NCBI GenBank assembly: GCA_036005845.1 | Contig: DASYQD010000055.1 | Span: 8,174-72,173, forward strand | Direction of reading: 5' to 3' | Length of the DNA stretch: 64,000 bases | From: DASYQD01 sp036005845 | GTDB taxonomy: Bacteria > Acidobacteriota > Thermoanaerobaculia > Multivoradales > JAIOJS01 | In this document: positions 50,415-59,438 of the stretch, one piece after another | Position numbering within the stretch: the first letter of the stretch is position 1 | How the letters are laid out: each line of letters begins with the position of its first letter | Position numbers and translations under genes: made by a program | The notes under the pieces: model-generated | What the model was told of the DNA's origin: nothing | What the model saw: the letters and a program-made list of their open reading frames with translations, nothing else | The model's database searches: none

Positions 50415-51626
50415 CTAGCCGCGCGGGATCTCCACCAGCTTGAGCTCCAGCACGTCCTCGCAGCCGGCGCGGATCGCCTCCAGCGTCGCCGCTGCCGGCT
50501 GCTGGTCGACCTGGATGCGGGCCATCGCCGCCGCGGCGCCGTCGAAGACGACGTTCTCGGTCTGCTGGGCGTTGATGCCGGCGTCCTTCAAGCGGCCGAA
50601 GACGTGGGCGAGCACCCCGACGCGGTCGCGGTGGCGGACGACGAGCAGGTGGGTGGCCGGCGTGCGCTTGGCGATGTTCACGCAGTTGGGCACGCGGCCG
50701 CTCGTCACGTACTCGCGCACGATGCGCACCGTCTCGTCGGCGATCGCCTGCTGCGCCTGCTCGGTGGAGGCGCCGATGTGGTGGGTGCCGATGATGCCGG
50801 GCTCCGCGAAGAGCGCGCTCTCGACGCTGCCGGTGCCGCCGGCCGGCTCGCCGGCGAAGACGTCGACGCCGGCGCGCACCTTCTTGCCGCGCACGGCGTC
50901 GAGCAGCGCCGCCTCGTCCACCACTTCGGCGCGCGAGGTGTTGACGAAGAGCGCGCCGGGCTCGAGCGCGGCGAAGAAATCCTTGCCGAGGAGGCCGCGG
51001 GTCTCCGGCTTGAGCGCCAGGTGCACCGACACGGCGTCGGAGGCCGCCGCCACCTCGGCCGGCGAGCCCAGCCGCTCGACGCCGAGCGCGTGCGCCTTTG
51101 CCTCGTCGAGCGAGCGGCTCCACGCCACGACGCGCATGCCGAAGGCGCGGGCACGCGACGCCATCTCGCAGCCGATGGAGCCGGTGCCGACGATGCCGAG
51201 GGTGCGGCCGAAGAGGCCCTGGGCCTGGCCGTACTCCTTCTTGTTCCAGACGCCGCGCTTCAAGTCGGCCGCGTTGTCGACGACGCGGCGGTCGAGGGCG
51301 AGGAGCAGCGCAAACGCCAGCTCGGCGACGGCGATCGAGTTCTTGCCCGGGCAGTTGGAGACGTAGATGCCGAGCTCGGAGGCGGTCGCCACGTCGATGG
51401 TGTTGTAGCCGGCGCCGGCGCGCACGACGAGGCCGAGGCGGCCGGCTCTCAGGGCGTTTGCGGGCACCTCGGTCGAGCGCACGACGAGGACCTCGGCGCC
51501 GCTGCTGCCCACCGCCTCGGCGAGCGCGTCGCCTTTGAGGTCGGGCTGGTAACGCACCTCGGCGCCGGCGGCGCGCAGCTGCTCGAGGCCGGCGGACGGG
51601 AACTTGTCGGCGACGAGGACGATCAC
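50415..51626 (-). CDS. D-2-hydroxyacid dehydrogenase with ACT domain (SerA-like)
   Basis: A 403-residue NAD-dependent dehydrogenase. The nucleotide-binding motif is GIVGTGSIGCEMA, and the catalytic Arg (NTSRAEVVDE), Glu and His (GTHHIGAS) are present. An ACT domain occupies about the last 75 residues (THLLVVRHRDRVGVLAHVF). That architecture is 3-phosphoglycerate dehydrogenase, the first step of serine synthesis, but no other serine genes are near and an operon-specific hydroxyacid is possible. The start is GTG 51626, because GGAGG precedes it by 8 nt; GTG 51668 would add 14 residues. Confidence 0.85.
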   Translation of the reverse strand: MIVLVADKFPSAGLEQLRAAGAEVRYQPDLKGDALAEAVGSSGAEVLVVRSTEVPANALRAGRLGLVVRAGAGYNTIDVATASELGIYVSNCPGKNSIAVAELAFALLLALDRRVVDNAADLKRGVWNKKEYGQAQGLFGRTLGIVGTGSIGCEMASRARAFGMRVVAWSRSLDEAKAHALGVERLGSPAEVAAASDAVSVHLALKPETRGLLGKDFFAALEPGALFVNTSRAEVVDEAALLDAVRGKKVRAGVDVFAGEPAGGTGSVESALFAEPGIIGTHHIGASTEQAQQAIADETVRIVREYVTSGRVPNCVNIAKRTPATHLLVVRHRDRVGVLAHVFGRLKDAGINAQQTENVVFDGAAAAMARIQVDQQPAAATLEAIRAGCEDVLELKLVEIPRG

Positions 51627-51676
51627 GGGCGGCTCCTCCGCTGTCGGTGTGGCGCCGGGCTGCGCCACCGCGGAGT

Positions 51677-52138
51677 CTATTCGCTCTGATCGGCGGTGGT
51701 TCGCGACTTGACCAGCATGTTCATCACCAGCACCTGCACCGGCTCGTCGCGCTGGTTCAAGGTGGTGCTCTTCGCCTTGACGATGCCATGCTCGGCGAGG
51801 CAGCGCGAGGTGCGCACCTCCAGCACCTCGCCCTCCACGTGCAGCTCGTCGCCGGGGCGCACGGCGCGCGGCCAGGTCAGCTCCGAGGCGCGGGTGCCGA
51901 TGATGCCGCCGGCGGGCTCGAAGGGGCTGCCGACGAGGAGCCGCATGGTGAGCGCCGCGGTGTGCCAGCCGCTCGCCGCCAGGCCGCCGAAGAAGCTCTG
52001 CCGCGCCTCGTCCTCGTCGAGGTGGAAGGGCTGCGGGTCGAACTGCGCCGCGAAGCCCTTGATCTCGTTGGCGTCGACGCGCAGCGAGTGGGAGCGGAAG
52101 CGTTGGCCGGCGATGAAGTCCTCGAGGTAGAGAGGCAC
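51677..52138 (-). CDS. MaoC-type hydratase/dehydratase (hot-dog fold)
   Basis: A 153-residue hot-dog protein with FDPQPFHLDEDEA, the MaoC/(R)-hydratase signature that holds the catalytic Asp and His, and ASGWHTAALTMRL. It would hydrate or dehydrate an enoyl-thioester. GTG 52138 is chosen because GGGAG precedes it and gives the family length; an upstream ATG at 52237 adds a basic, unlikely extension. It follows potD by 130 bp and begins the second half of the minus-strand run. Confidence 0.83.
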   Translation of the reverse strand: MPLYLEDFIAGQRFRSHSLRVDANEIKGFAAQFDPQPFHLDEDEARQSFFGGLAASGWHTAALTMRLLVGSPFEPAGGIIGTRASELTWPRAVRPGDELHVEGEVLEVRTSRCLAEHGIVKAKSTTLNQRDEPVQVLVMNMLVKSRTTADQSE

Positions 52139-52268
52139 TGGGTCTCCCGAGGTCAGGTGGAGCGTGGGCGCGTGAGGTGCGCGCCGCGAACGGGGTCTCC
52201 TGCCTGTATCGCGGGTTCCGGCGGCAGTCGGGCTCACGACTACGGGGAACGCCTGTGCCGAGCGCGCT

Positions 52269-53366
52269 CTACTGGGACTTCACCTCGGTCCAGAGCCGAT
52301 CGAGCACCGTGGTGGCATCGCCGAGGTCGGCGAGCAGCTCGCAGCGGGCGAGGGTGGTGTCGTCGGGGTAGATCGCCTTGTCGCCGAGGATCGCCGGCGC
52401 GATGAGCTTGCGGGCGGGCACGTTGGCGCTGGCGTAGTGGACGCCGTCGACGATCCTGGCGTTGACCTCGGGCTCCTGGACGTAGCTGATGAAGCGGAGG
52501 GCGTTGGCGACGTTGCGGGCCTTGGCCGGGATGGCGGTGCTGTCCATCCAGAGGGTGCCGCCTTCCTTGGGCACGACGTAGGCGAGCCGCTGCGGGTCGG
52601 CCGCGACGGCGGCGGCGAGCTGGCCGTTGTAGCCGTGGGCGAGGTCCACGTCGCCGGCGGCGAGGACGTTGGCGAAGTCGCCGCTGTCGTAAGTGGCGAC
52701 GAGCGGCTTCTGCCTCTCGAGCAGCTCCGCCGCTTGCGCGAGCACCTTGGGGTCGCGCTCGTTGATCGACCGGCCCATCGTGCGCAGGGCGACGCCGAAG
52801 ACCTCGCGCACGTCGTCGAGCATGAGGATGCGTCCCTTGTGACGCGGGTCGAAGAGCACCGCCCAGCTGTCGATCGCGCCGAGCTTCTTCCTGTCGTAGC
52901 CGAGCCCGGTGGTGCCCCAGAGGTAGGGCACCGAGTAGCGGTTGCCGCGGTCGAAGTCCTTGTCGAGGAAGCGCGGGTCGAGGTTGCCGAGGGTGGTGAT
53001 CTTCGACCTGTCGAGCGGCTGCAGCAGGTGCTCGTGGGCGAGGATGCGCATCATGTAGTCGGAGGGGACGACGAGGTCGTAGTCGGCGACGCCCGACTGC
53101 AGCTTGGCGAGCAGCGCCTCGTTGCTGTCGTAGACGTCGACCGTCACCTCGACGCCGGTGCGGCGACGGAATTCCTCGACGACGGCGTCGGGCAGGTAGG
53201 CGGACCAGATGTACACGTGGAGCTCGCCGCCGCTCGCCGTTGCGTTGGCGCCCGCGCTCGCGGCGGGAGCGGCGGCTTCGCGGCCGCGGCAGCTCGCGAA
53301 CGCCGCGGCAAACGACGCGAGCACGGCGAGGCTCGACAACGCGCGGAAAGCGGCGCTGCGCATCAT
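52269..53366 (-). CDS. potD: spermidine/putrescine-binding lipoprotein of an ABC transporter
   Basis: A 365-residue PotD/PotF-type binding protein. The signal ends near ASC (Cys26), a probable lipoprotein attachment. The N-lobe starts GGELHVYIWSAYLPDAVVEEF, and DYDLVVPSDYMM and YLWGTTGLGYD are family landmarks. Aromatic and acidic residues of the polyamine site appear present, but substrate cannot be fixed from sequence. The ATG overlaps the potC stop by a few bases. It captures the polyamine outside the inner membrane. Confidence 0.9.
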   Translation of the reverse strand: MMRSAAFRALSSLAVLASFAAAFASCRGREAAAPAASAGANATASGGELHVYIWSAYLPDAVVEEFRRRTGVEVTVDVYDSNEALLAKLQSGVADYDLVVPSDYMMRILAHEHLLQPLDRSKITTLGNLDPRFLDKDFDRGNRYSVPYLWGTTGLGYDRKKLGAIDSWAVLFDPRHKGRILMLDDVREVFGVALRTMGRSINERDPKVLAQAAELLERQKPLVATYDSGDFANVLAAGDVDLAHGYNGQLAAAVAADPQRLAYVVPKEGGTLWMDSTAIPAKARNVANALRFISYVQEPEVNARIVDGVHYASANVPARKLIAPAILGDKAIYPDDTTLARCELLADLGDATTVLDRLWTEVKSQ

Positions 53367-54205
53367 CGACTGTCCCCGCGTACGTTCTGAGCTGATTCCG
53401 CCGGCCGCTGCAAGCGCTGGGCGATGGCGATGAGCACGATCGTCAGCGCGAGCAGCAGCGTCGACACCGCGTTGACCTCCGGCGTCACTCCCACCTTGAG
53501 CATCGAGTAGATCTGCAGCGGCAACGTCGTCGAGCCTACTCCGGCGACGAACGAGGTCACCACGTAGTCGTCGAGCGAGACGGTGAAGACGAGCAGCGCA
53601 CCGGCAAGGATGCCGGGCGCGATGAGCGGCAGGGTGACGCGGCGGAAGACGCCCCAGGCAGGGGCGCCGAGGTCCGCCGCCGCCTCCTCGAGCGCGCGGT
53701 CGAAGCCGGCGAGCCGCGCGCGCACGACGATCGCCACGTAGCTGAGGCAGAAGCCGACGTGGGCGATGATCACCGTGGCGAGCGAGAGCCGTAGCCCCGC
53801 GACGCCGAAGAAGGTGACGAGGGAAGCGCCGATCACCACCTCGGGCACGATCACCGGCAGGTAGAGCCCGCTCTGCGTCGCCCGCTTGCCGAGGAAACGG
53901 AAACGGGCGAGCGCCAGCGCCGCCAGGGTGCCGGCGACCGTGGTGATCGCAGTCGTGGCGAGCGCCACGATCAGACTGTTGTCGACGGCGCGCAGGATGC
54001 CGCGGTCGGCGAAGAGGCGCCGGTACCAGTCGAGCGTGAAGCCGGTCCACACGGCGGTGCGCTGCGAGCGGTTGAAGGAGTAGAGCACCAGCACGAGGAT
54101 CGGCGCGTAGAGGAACAGGTAGACGGCCCAGGCGTGGGTGGCCAGCAGTGCGCGCTGCCAGCGCGCGGCGCCGCGGAGACGCGCTTGGCTCGCGGCGAAG
54201 CTCAC
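53363..54205 (-). CDS. potC: polyamine ABC transporter permease (PotC type)
   Basis: A 280-residue permease with about six membrane helices and the cytoplasmic EAA loop (LEEAAADLGAPAWGVFRRVTLPLIAPGI; shown in the family form). FSLDDYVV-like VSLDDYVVTSFVAG at the C-terminal side is typical of PotC. The GTG start overlaps the potB stop (GTGA). It pairs with PotB to form the channel. Confidence 0.9.
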   Translation of the reverse strand: MSFAASQARLRGAARWQRALLATHAWAVYLFLYAPILVLVLYSFNRSQRTAVWTGFTLDWYRRLFADRGILRAVDNSLIVALATTAITTVAGTLAALALARFRFLGKRATQSGLYLPVIVPEVVIGASLVTFFGVAGLRLSLATVIIAHVGFCLSYVAIVVRARLAGFDRALEEAAADLGAPAWGVFRRVTLPLIAPGILAGALLVFTVSLDDYVVTSFVAGVGSTTLPLQIYSMLKVGVTPEVNAVSTLLLALTIVLIAIAQRLQRPAESAQNVRGDSR

Positions 54206-55110
54206 AGCAGCGCCTCGCCGGCGCGCCGCCGCGCGTAGCTCGCGTACGCCCAGAGCAGCAGCAGCACGACGAGCGTCAGCTCGAAGGCGACGGCGGCGCC
54301 GAACGGACCGTTGCGCGCCAGCGCGAACTGGTTCTGGATCAGGTTGCCCACCAGCACCGTCCGGGCGCCGCCGAGGAGGTCGGAGACGACGAACTGCCCG
54401 AGCGAGGGGATGAAGACGAGCACGATGCCGGCGACGATCCCCGGCATGGTGAGCGGCACGGTGATGCGGAAGAACGTCGCGACGTCGCCGGCGCCGAGGT
54501 CGGCACCGGCCTCGAGCAGCGAGCGGTCGAGCTTCTCGAGCGAAGCGTAGAGCGGCAGGATCATGAACGGCAGCTCGCCGTAGACGAGGCCGATCGCCAC
54601 CGCGAAGTCGTTGTAGAGCAGGTGCAGCGGCGCCTCGACGATGCCGAGCCGCAGCAGCGCGAGGTTGAGCAGCCCTTCGCTGCGCAGGATGAGCATCCAG
54701 GCGTAGGTGCGGATGAGGAAGCTGGTCCAGAACGGGATCACGACGAGCGCGAGCAGCGCCGCCTTCCACCGCCGCGGCGCCTGCAGCGCGAGGTAGTAGG
54801 CGATGGGATAGCTGACGACCAGGCAGGCGCCGGTGGTGAGCACCGCGATCCACAGCGACCGCCAGTAGATCTGCAGGTAGATCGGGTCGAGCGAGCGCCC
54901 GTAGTTGGCGAGGAACGCGCCGCCGCGCAGGTAGCTCCACCAGTCGGCGACCGGCGCGATGCCGCCGTAGGTCGAGCGCTGAGCGAAGGAGAGCAGCAGC
55001 ATGAGCAGCAGCGGCACGGCGAAGCAGCCGCCGAGGATGGCCCAGCTCGGCAGCGCCAGCAGGTAGGCGGCGAAGCGGCGGACACCGCGGCGGTCGCTCG
55101 CTGTCGCCAT
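54202..55110 (-). CDS. potB: polyamine ABC transporter permease (PotB type)
   Basis: A 302-residue permease with six membrane helices. The EAA loop is LLEAGADLGAGDVATFFRIT, and the cytoplasmic N-terminus and FTSSFLIRTYAW-like WTSFLIRTYAWM segment fit PotB. ATG 55110 lies 2 bp after the potA stop. It overlaps potC by 4 bp. Confidence 0.9.
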   Translation of the reverse strand: MATASDRRGVRRFAAYLLALPSWAILGGCFAVPLLLMLLLSFAQRSTYGGIAPVADWWSYLRGGAFLANYGRSLDPIYLQIYWRSLWIAVLTTGACLVVSYPIAYYLALQAPRRWKAALLALVVIPFWTSFLIRTYAWMLILRSEGLLNLALLRLGIVEAPLHLLYNDFAVAIGLVYGELPFMILPLYASLEKLDRSLLEAGADLGAGDVATFFRITVPLTMPGIVAGIVLVFIPSLGQFVVSDLLGGARTVLVGNLIQNQFALARNGPFGAAVAFELTLVVLLLLWAYASYARRRAGEALL

Positions 55111-55112
55111 GC

Positions 55113-56126
55113 TCAGTCGAGCGGCACCGCGTGGCGCGGGTGCCAGCACAGCAGGGCGCGGTCGCCCGCGGCGAGCTCGCCGCGCGCGGCGTTGCGTTCG
55201 TCGTTCTGCTCGTAGACGGTGAAGCGCTCGCCGGTCTCGTCGCGCACCGTCCAGGTGGTGCTGACGCCGTGGTAGGTGCGTTCCTCGATGGTGACGGCGA
55301 GGCAAGAGGCGTCGCCTTCACCAGCCTCGCGCCGCAGCATCAGCTTCTCCGGCCGCACCACGAAGCGCAGCGGTGAGCCGTCCGGGCGCTCGCCTGCGAA
55401 GAAATTGCCGGCGCCAAGGAAGCGCGCCACGAACTCGGTGCGCGGCCGCTCGAAGAGGCGCGGTGCCGCGTCCACCTGCTCGACGCGCCCGGCGTTCATC
55501 ACCGCCACGCGGTCGCTCATCGTCAGCGCCTCCTCCTGGTCGTGGGTGACGAAGACGAAAGTGATGCCGAGCGTGCGCTGCAGGCCCTTGAGCTCGCCCT
55601 GCATCTCCTGGCGCAGCTTCTGGTCGAGCGCGCCGAGCGGTTCGTCGAGCAGCAGCACCCGCGGCTCCAGCGCCAGCGCGCGCGCCAGCGCCACCCGCTG
55701 CCGCTGGCCGCCGGAGAGCTGGCTCGGCAGCCGCCGCTCGAAGCCTTCGAGCCGCACCAGCGCCAGCGCCTCGCCGACGCGGCACGCGTGCTCGGCGGCC
55801 GGGAACCTGCGATAGCGGAAGCCGAACGCCACGTTCTCGCCGACGGTGAGGTGCGGAAAGAGCGCGTAGTGCTGGAACACCATGTTCACCGGCCGCCGGT
55901 GCGGCGGCACGCCGGTGACGTCCGCGCCGTCGATGCGGATCGTCCCCGCGTCGGGCTGCTCGAAGCCGCCGATCATCCGCAGCAGCGTCGTCTTGCCGCA
56001 ACCCGACGGGCCGAGCAGCGAGAAGAACTCGCCGCGCCGGATGTCGAGCGTCACCGCGTCGACGGCGACCACCTCGCCGAAGCGCTTGGTGACACCCTCG
56101 ATGGCGACGCTGGCTTCGCTCGACAA
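55113..56126 (-). CDS. potA: polyamine ABC transporter ATP-binding protein (PotA type)
   Basis: A 337-residue ATPase. Walker A is GPSGCGKTT, the ABC signature LSGGQRQRVALARA, Walker B LLLDEPLGALD, and the H-loop is in FVTHDQEEAL. A C-terminal TOBE-like domain (about 260-337) is present. The start is uncertain; TTG 56126 (LSSEASVAIEG) gives the usual N-terminus, and a CTG at 56147 would overlap the stop of the oxidoreductase. It begins the transporter part of the run, 17 bp after the oxidoreductase stop. Confidence 0.9.
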   Translation of the reverse strand: MSSEASVAIEGVTKRFGEVVAVDAVTLDIRRGEFFSLLGPSGCGKTTLLRMIGGFEQPDAGTIRIDGADVTGVPPHRRPVNMVFQHYALFPHLTVGENVAFGFRYRRFPAAEHACRVGEALALVRLEGFERRLPSQLSGGQRQRVALARALALEPRVLLLDEPLGALDQKLRQEMQGELKGLQRTLGITFVFVTHDQEEALTMSDRVAVMNAGRVEQVDAAPRLFERPRTEFVARFLGAGNFFAGERPDGSPLRFVVRPEKLMLRREAGEGDASCLAVTIEERTYHGVSTTWTVRDETGERFTVYEQNDERNAARGELAAGDRALLCWHPRHAVPLD

Positions 56127-56143
56127 CGCGCCGGTGAAGGACG

Positions 56144-58312
56144 TCAGGAGATGGCGGCGGCGTCGACCGTCACCGGCACGCCGGACAGCGCCGCATTGCC
56201 GGACAGCGCGTCGACGCGCAGCTCGTCGGTGAGGTCGTTGAGGCTGGCGCCAGGGCTCGCTGCCGCCGTGGCCATCCGAGTTCCAGTGCGGTGGTGGCCC
56301 CAGCCGTGGGGGAGGCTGACGACGCCCGGCTTCATCTCGTCGCTGACCTCGAGCGGCGCGCGTACGCGGCCGGTGCGCGAGACGATCTCGACGACGGTGC
56401 CGCTGCCGAGCCCGCGGCTTTCGGCGTCGGCCGGGTGCATGAGCAGCGTGCAGCGGTCCTTGCCGCGCATCAGGCGCGGCACGTTGTGCATCCAGGAGTT
56501 GTTGCTCTGCACCTGGCGGCGGCCGATGAGGCGGAGGGCGCCGTGGCCGTTGCTCTCGCTCGCCGCCGCCGCCGTGGCCGCGTCGAGCATCTCGCGCAGT
56601 CGCGGCAGGTCGGCGACGAACGGGGCCGGCGCGAGGTCGATGCGTCCGTTGCGCGTGCGCAGCCTCCCCGGCAGGCAACTCTCGTGCGGTCCGAGGTCGA
56701 CGCCGTGCGGCTCCTTCTCGAGCCGTCGCACCGTCAGCCCGCGGCCGAAGGGGCGGAAACCGGCGCCGTGCGGTCCGGCGCGCAGGGCGAGGTCGACCTG
56801 CCACCGCGGTCCGAGCGCCGCCTCGAACCGCCGCCGCAGGCGGCCGAGCAGCGGCCCGCGATCGAGCCGCCGTGCCAGCGCCGCCAGCACCTGCCAGTCG
56901 TGGCGCGCGCCGGGCTCGGGCGCGAAGAGCGGCGCCGACCAGCGCGCCGTGTTGCGCACCGCCAGCGCGTGAAAGACGACGTCGTAGTGCTCGCGCTGCA
57001 GCGGCGGCGTGGTGGGCAGGATGAAGTGCGCGTGGCGCGTCGTCTCGTTGAGGTAGGGGTCGATCGACACCATGAGCTCGAGCCCCGCGAGCGCCTTCTC
57101 GAGCCGCCCGCCGTTGGGGGTCGACAGCACCGGGTTGCCGGCGACGGTGAAGAGCGCACGCACCTGGCCGGGGCCGGCGACGTCGATCTCCTCGGCGAGC
57201 GTCGACGACGGCAGCTCGCTGGCGAACTCGGCGAGGCCGCGCACGCGGCTCTTCCACCGCCCCCAGTGACCGCGGCCGGTCAGCGCCAGCATGTCGATCG
57301 CCGGATTGGCGAACATCGCGCCGCCGGGGCGGTCGAGGTTGCCGGTCACCACGTTGACGGCGTTGACCAGCCACTGGCAGAGGCCGCCGAACTCCTGCAC
57401 CGAGACGCCGAGCCGGCCGTAGCACGCGCCGGCCTCGGCGGCGGCGAGCTCGCGGGCCACGGTGCGCACGTCCTCGGCGGCGATCCCCGTCGCCGCTGCG
57501 ACGCGCTCGGGCGGGAGCTCGGCCGCGACCTCGCGCAGCGTCTGCAAGCCGTCGGTGAAGGCCTCGAGCCGCCCGGGCCGCGCCAGCCCTTCCTCGAACA
57601 GCACGTGCAGCAGCGCCAACAGAAAGAGCGCGTCGGTCCCCGGCTCGATGAACAGGTGTCGATCGGCGACCCGCGCCGTCTCCGTTCGCCGCGGGTCGAC
57701 GACCACCAGCTTGCCGCCGCGCGCCCGCAGCGCCTTGAGGCGGTCGCGCATCCCCGGCGCCGTCATCATGCTGCCGTTGGAGGCGAGCGGATTCGCTCCG
57801 AGCACGAGCAGATACTGCGTGCGGTCGACGTCGGCGACCGGCAGCAGGAACTGGTGGCCGAACATCAGCATCGCCGCGAGGTGGTGCGGGTTCTGGTCGA
57901 CCGAGCTGGCCGAGAAGCGGCTCCTGCTGCCGAGCGCCTTCAGGAACGGCCGCACGTAGAGGATCGAGCCGAGGTTGTGGACGTTCGGGTTGCCGAGATA
58001 GACGCCCACCGCGTCGCGTCCGTGCTCGGCCTGGATGCGCCGCGTGCGCGCGGCGATCTCGTCGAGCGCCGCCTCCCACTTCACTTCGTGCCACGCGCCG
58101 TCGACGCCACGCCGCAGCGGCCGCCGCAGGCGGTCGGGGTCACTCTCGAGGTCCTGCAGCGCCACCGCCTTCGGGCAGACGTGCCCGCGCGACAGCGGGT
58201 CCTGCTCGTCGCCGCGGATCGACACGATGCGGCCGCCCTCGAGCCGGATCTCGAGGCCGCAGATCGCCTCGCAGAGGTTGCAGGCCCGGTAGTGGACGCT
58301 CGTCTCGGCCAT
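56144..58312 (-). CDS. molybdopterin oxidoreductase with 4Fe-4S cluster
   Basis: A 722-residue enzyme of the DMSO reductase/formate dehydrogenase superfamily. The N-terminal [4Fe-4S] site is C11-x2-C14-x3-C18 and C46 (NLCEAICG, HVCPKA). Pterin-binding segments LGANPLASNGSM and VVDPRRTETA, and the C-terminal cap (SRTGRVRAPLEVSDEMKPG) follow in order. There is no Tat signal, so it is cytoplasmic. The residue that ligates Mo and the substrate are unclear. It is encoded directly upstream of potABCD, an unusual partnership. A TAAACT box lies about 26 nt upstream of ATG 58312. Confidence 0.85.
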   Translation of the reverse strand: MAETSVHYRACNLCEAICGLEIRLEGGRIVSIRGDEQDPLSRGHVCPKAVALQDLESDPDRLRRPLRRGVDGAWHEVKWEAALDEIAARTRRIQAEHGRDAVGVYLGNPNVHNLGSILYVRPFLKALGSRSRFSASSVDQNPHHLAAMLMFGHQFLLPVADVDRTQYLLVLGANPLASNGSMMTAPGMRDRLKALRARGGKLVVVDPRRTETARVADRHLFIEPGTDALFLLALLHVLFEEGLARPGRLEAFTDGLQTLREVAAELPPERVAAATGIAAEDVRTVARELAAAEAGACYGRLGVSVQEFGGLCQWLVNAVNVVTGNLDRPGGAMFANPAIDMLALTGRGHWGRWKSRVRGLAEFASELPSSTLAEEIDVAGPGQVRALFTVAGNPVLSTPNGGRLEKALAGLELMVSIDPYLNETTRHAHFILPTTPPLQREHYDVVFHALAVRNTARWSAPLFAPEPGARHDWQVLAALARRLDRGPLLGRLRRRFEAALGPRWQVDLALRAGPHGAGFRPFGRGLTVRRLEKEPHGVDLGPHESCLPGRLRTRNGRIDLAPAPFVADLPRLREMLDAATAAAASESNGHGALRLIGRRQVQSNNSWMHNVPRLMRGKDRCTLLMHPADAESRGLGSGTVVEIVSRTGRVRAPLEVSDEMKPGVVSLPHGWGHHRTGTRMATAAASPGASLNDLTDELRVDALSGNAALSGVPVTVDAAAIS

Positions 58313-58353
58313 CGCGCTCGACCTCTCGATGGCCGGCAGTTTACAGACGCGGT

Positions 58354-59358
58354 CTACAGCAGGGAATCGACGCCGAAGCGATAGGCCGCCTGCGCCGGGT
58401 TGTGGACCTTCGAGAACTGCCGGAAGTCCACCTGCTGCCGCCGCGAGAAGAGCCGTTCGTAGTCGTCGACGTTGCTCTTCGTCACCACCGCGAGCTGCGA
58501 CTTCTCGGCGATGGCGCCCGGTTGCGGGCGGCGGTGGTGATCGTAGAGCAGCACGATCGCCCAGGCGCCGTCGAGGAAGTGGCCGCCGACGGTGGCGTTG
58601 AAAGTGCCGCGGCGCACCTCGTCGAAGGCGAAGGGCGCCCAGTCGATGCCGCCGAGGAGCACGTCGCGGCCGGGCACGCGGCCCGCGGCGGCGATCGCCT
58701 CGGCGGCGCCGAGCGCCATCTGGTCGCTCGCCGCCCAGACGACGGCGAGGTCGGGATGCGCGGCGAGGAGGCGCGCCGTCTCGCTCTTCGCGCGGTCCTG
58801 CTGCCAGTTGGCGGCGACCACTTCGTGCAGCACGACGTCCGGCGCGGCATTGACGGCCTGGCGCAGGCCGTTGATGCGCAGCAGCGACGAGCTGGTGAAC
58901 GAGCCGCCGAGCGCCGCCACGCCGAGCTTGCCGCCCCGCCCGCCGCGGCCGGCGCGTGCCGCCTCGAACAGCGTCTCGGCGAGGATCTGGCCGGCGCGGC
59001 GGTCGTCGGGTACCAGCTCGCCCAGCCAGCCGGGGTGCCGCTCGCCGGGGTGGCCGAGCGCCTGGCGGTCCGGGACCATCAGCCCTTCGTTGAGCAGCAG
59101 CACCTTGCTGCCGCGCGCGCTCGCCGCCGGCAGCACCTCGACGGCGAGCCCCTGCTCGTTGACGAGCAGCAGGTACTCGGGCGGCGTCGCGCGTTCCACC
59201 GCGGCGCGCGCGTTGGCGCGCAGCTTGGCGTGATCGCGGTGGCCGTCGACCACCTCGAGCTCGACGCCGAGGTCGCTCGCCGCCCGGCGCATGAACGAGA
59301 CGAGGGTGTCGAAGAAGGGGTCGCTCTTGTCCCCTGGGTTGAGGAACGTGACCTGCAC
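58354..59358 (-). CDS. periplasmic-binding-protein-like protein without signal peptide
   Basis: A 334-residue protein of the sugar-binding Peripla_BP_4 type (VQVTFLNPGDKSDPFFDTL, LLVNEQGLAVEV, VVWAASDQMALGAAEAI, GRDVLLGGIDWAPFAF). GTG 59358 is chosen because GGAGGG lies 6 nt upstream; even the longer frame to 59391 provides no signal peptide or helix-turn-helix. It may be a cytoplasmic ligand sensor, or its export signal has been lost. No sugar permease is adjacent. It precedes the molybdopterin oxidoreductase by 41 bp. Confidence 0.75.
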   Translation of the reverse strand: MQVTFLNPGDKSDPFFDTLVSFMRRAASDLGVELEVVDGHRDHAKLRANARAAVERATPPEYLLLVNEQGLAVEVLPAASARGSKVLLLNEGLMVPDRQALGHPGERHPGWLGELVPDDRRAGQILAETLFEAARAGRGGRGGKLGVAALGGSFTSSSLLRINGLRQAVNAAPDVVLHEVVAANWQQDRAKSETARLLAAHPDLAVVWAASDQMALGAAEAIAAAGRVPGRDVLLGGIDWAPFAFDEVRRGTFNATVGGHFLDGAWAIVLLYDHHRRPQPGAIAEKSQLAVVTKSNVDDYERLFSRRQQVDFRQFSKVHNPAQAAYRFGVDSLL

Positions 59359-59438
59359 GCGCAGCCCTCCGTCGCCGATCGCAGAAAGCAAGGGATGTGG
59401 GCGGATAGTATCGCCGCGACGACGTGGAGGACCAGCCG

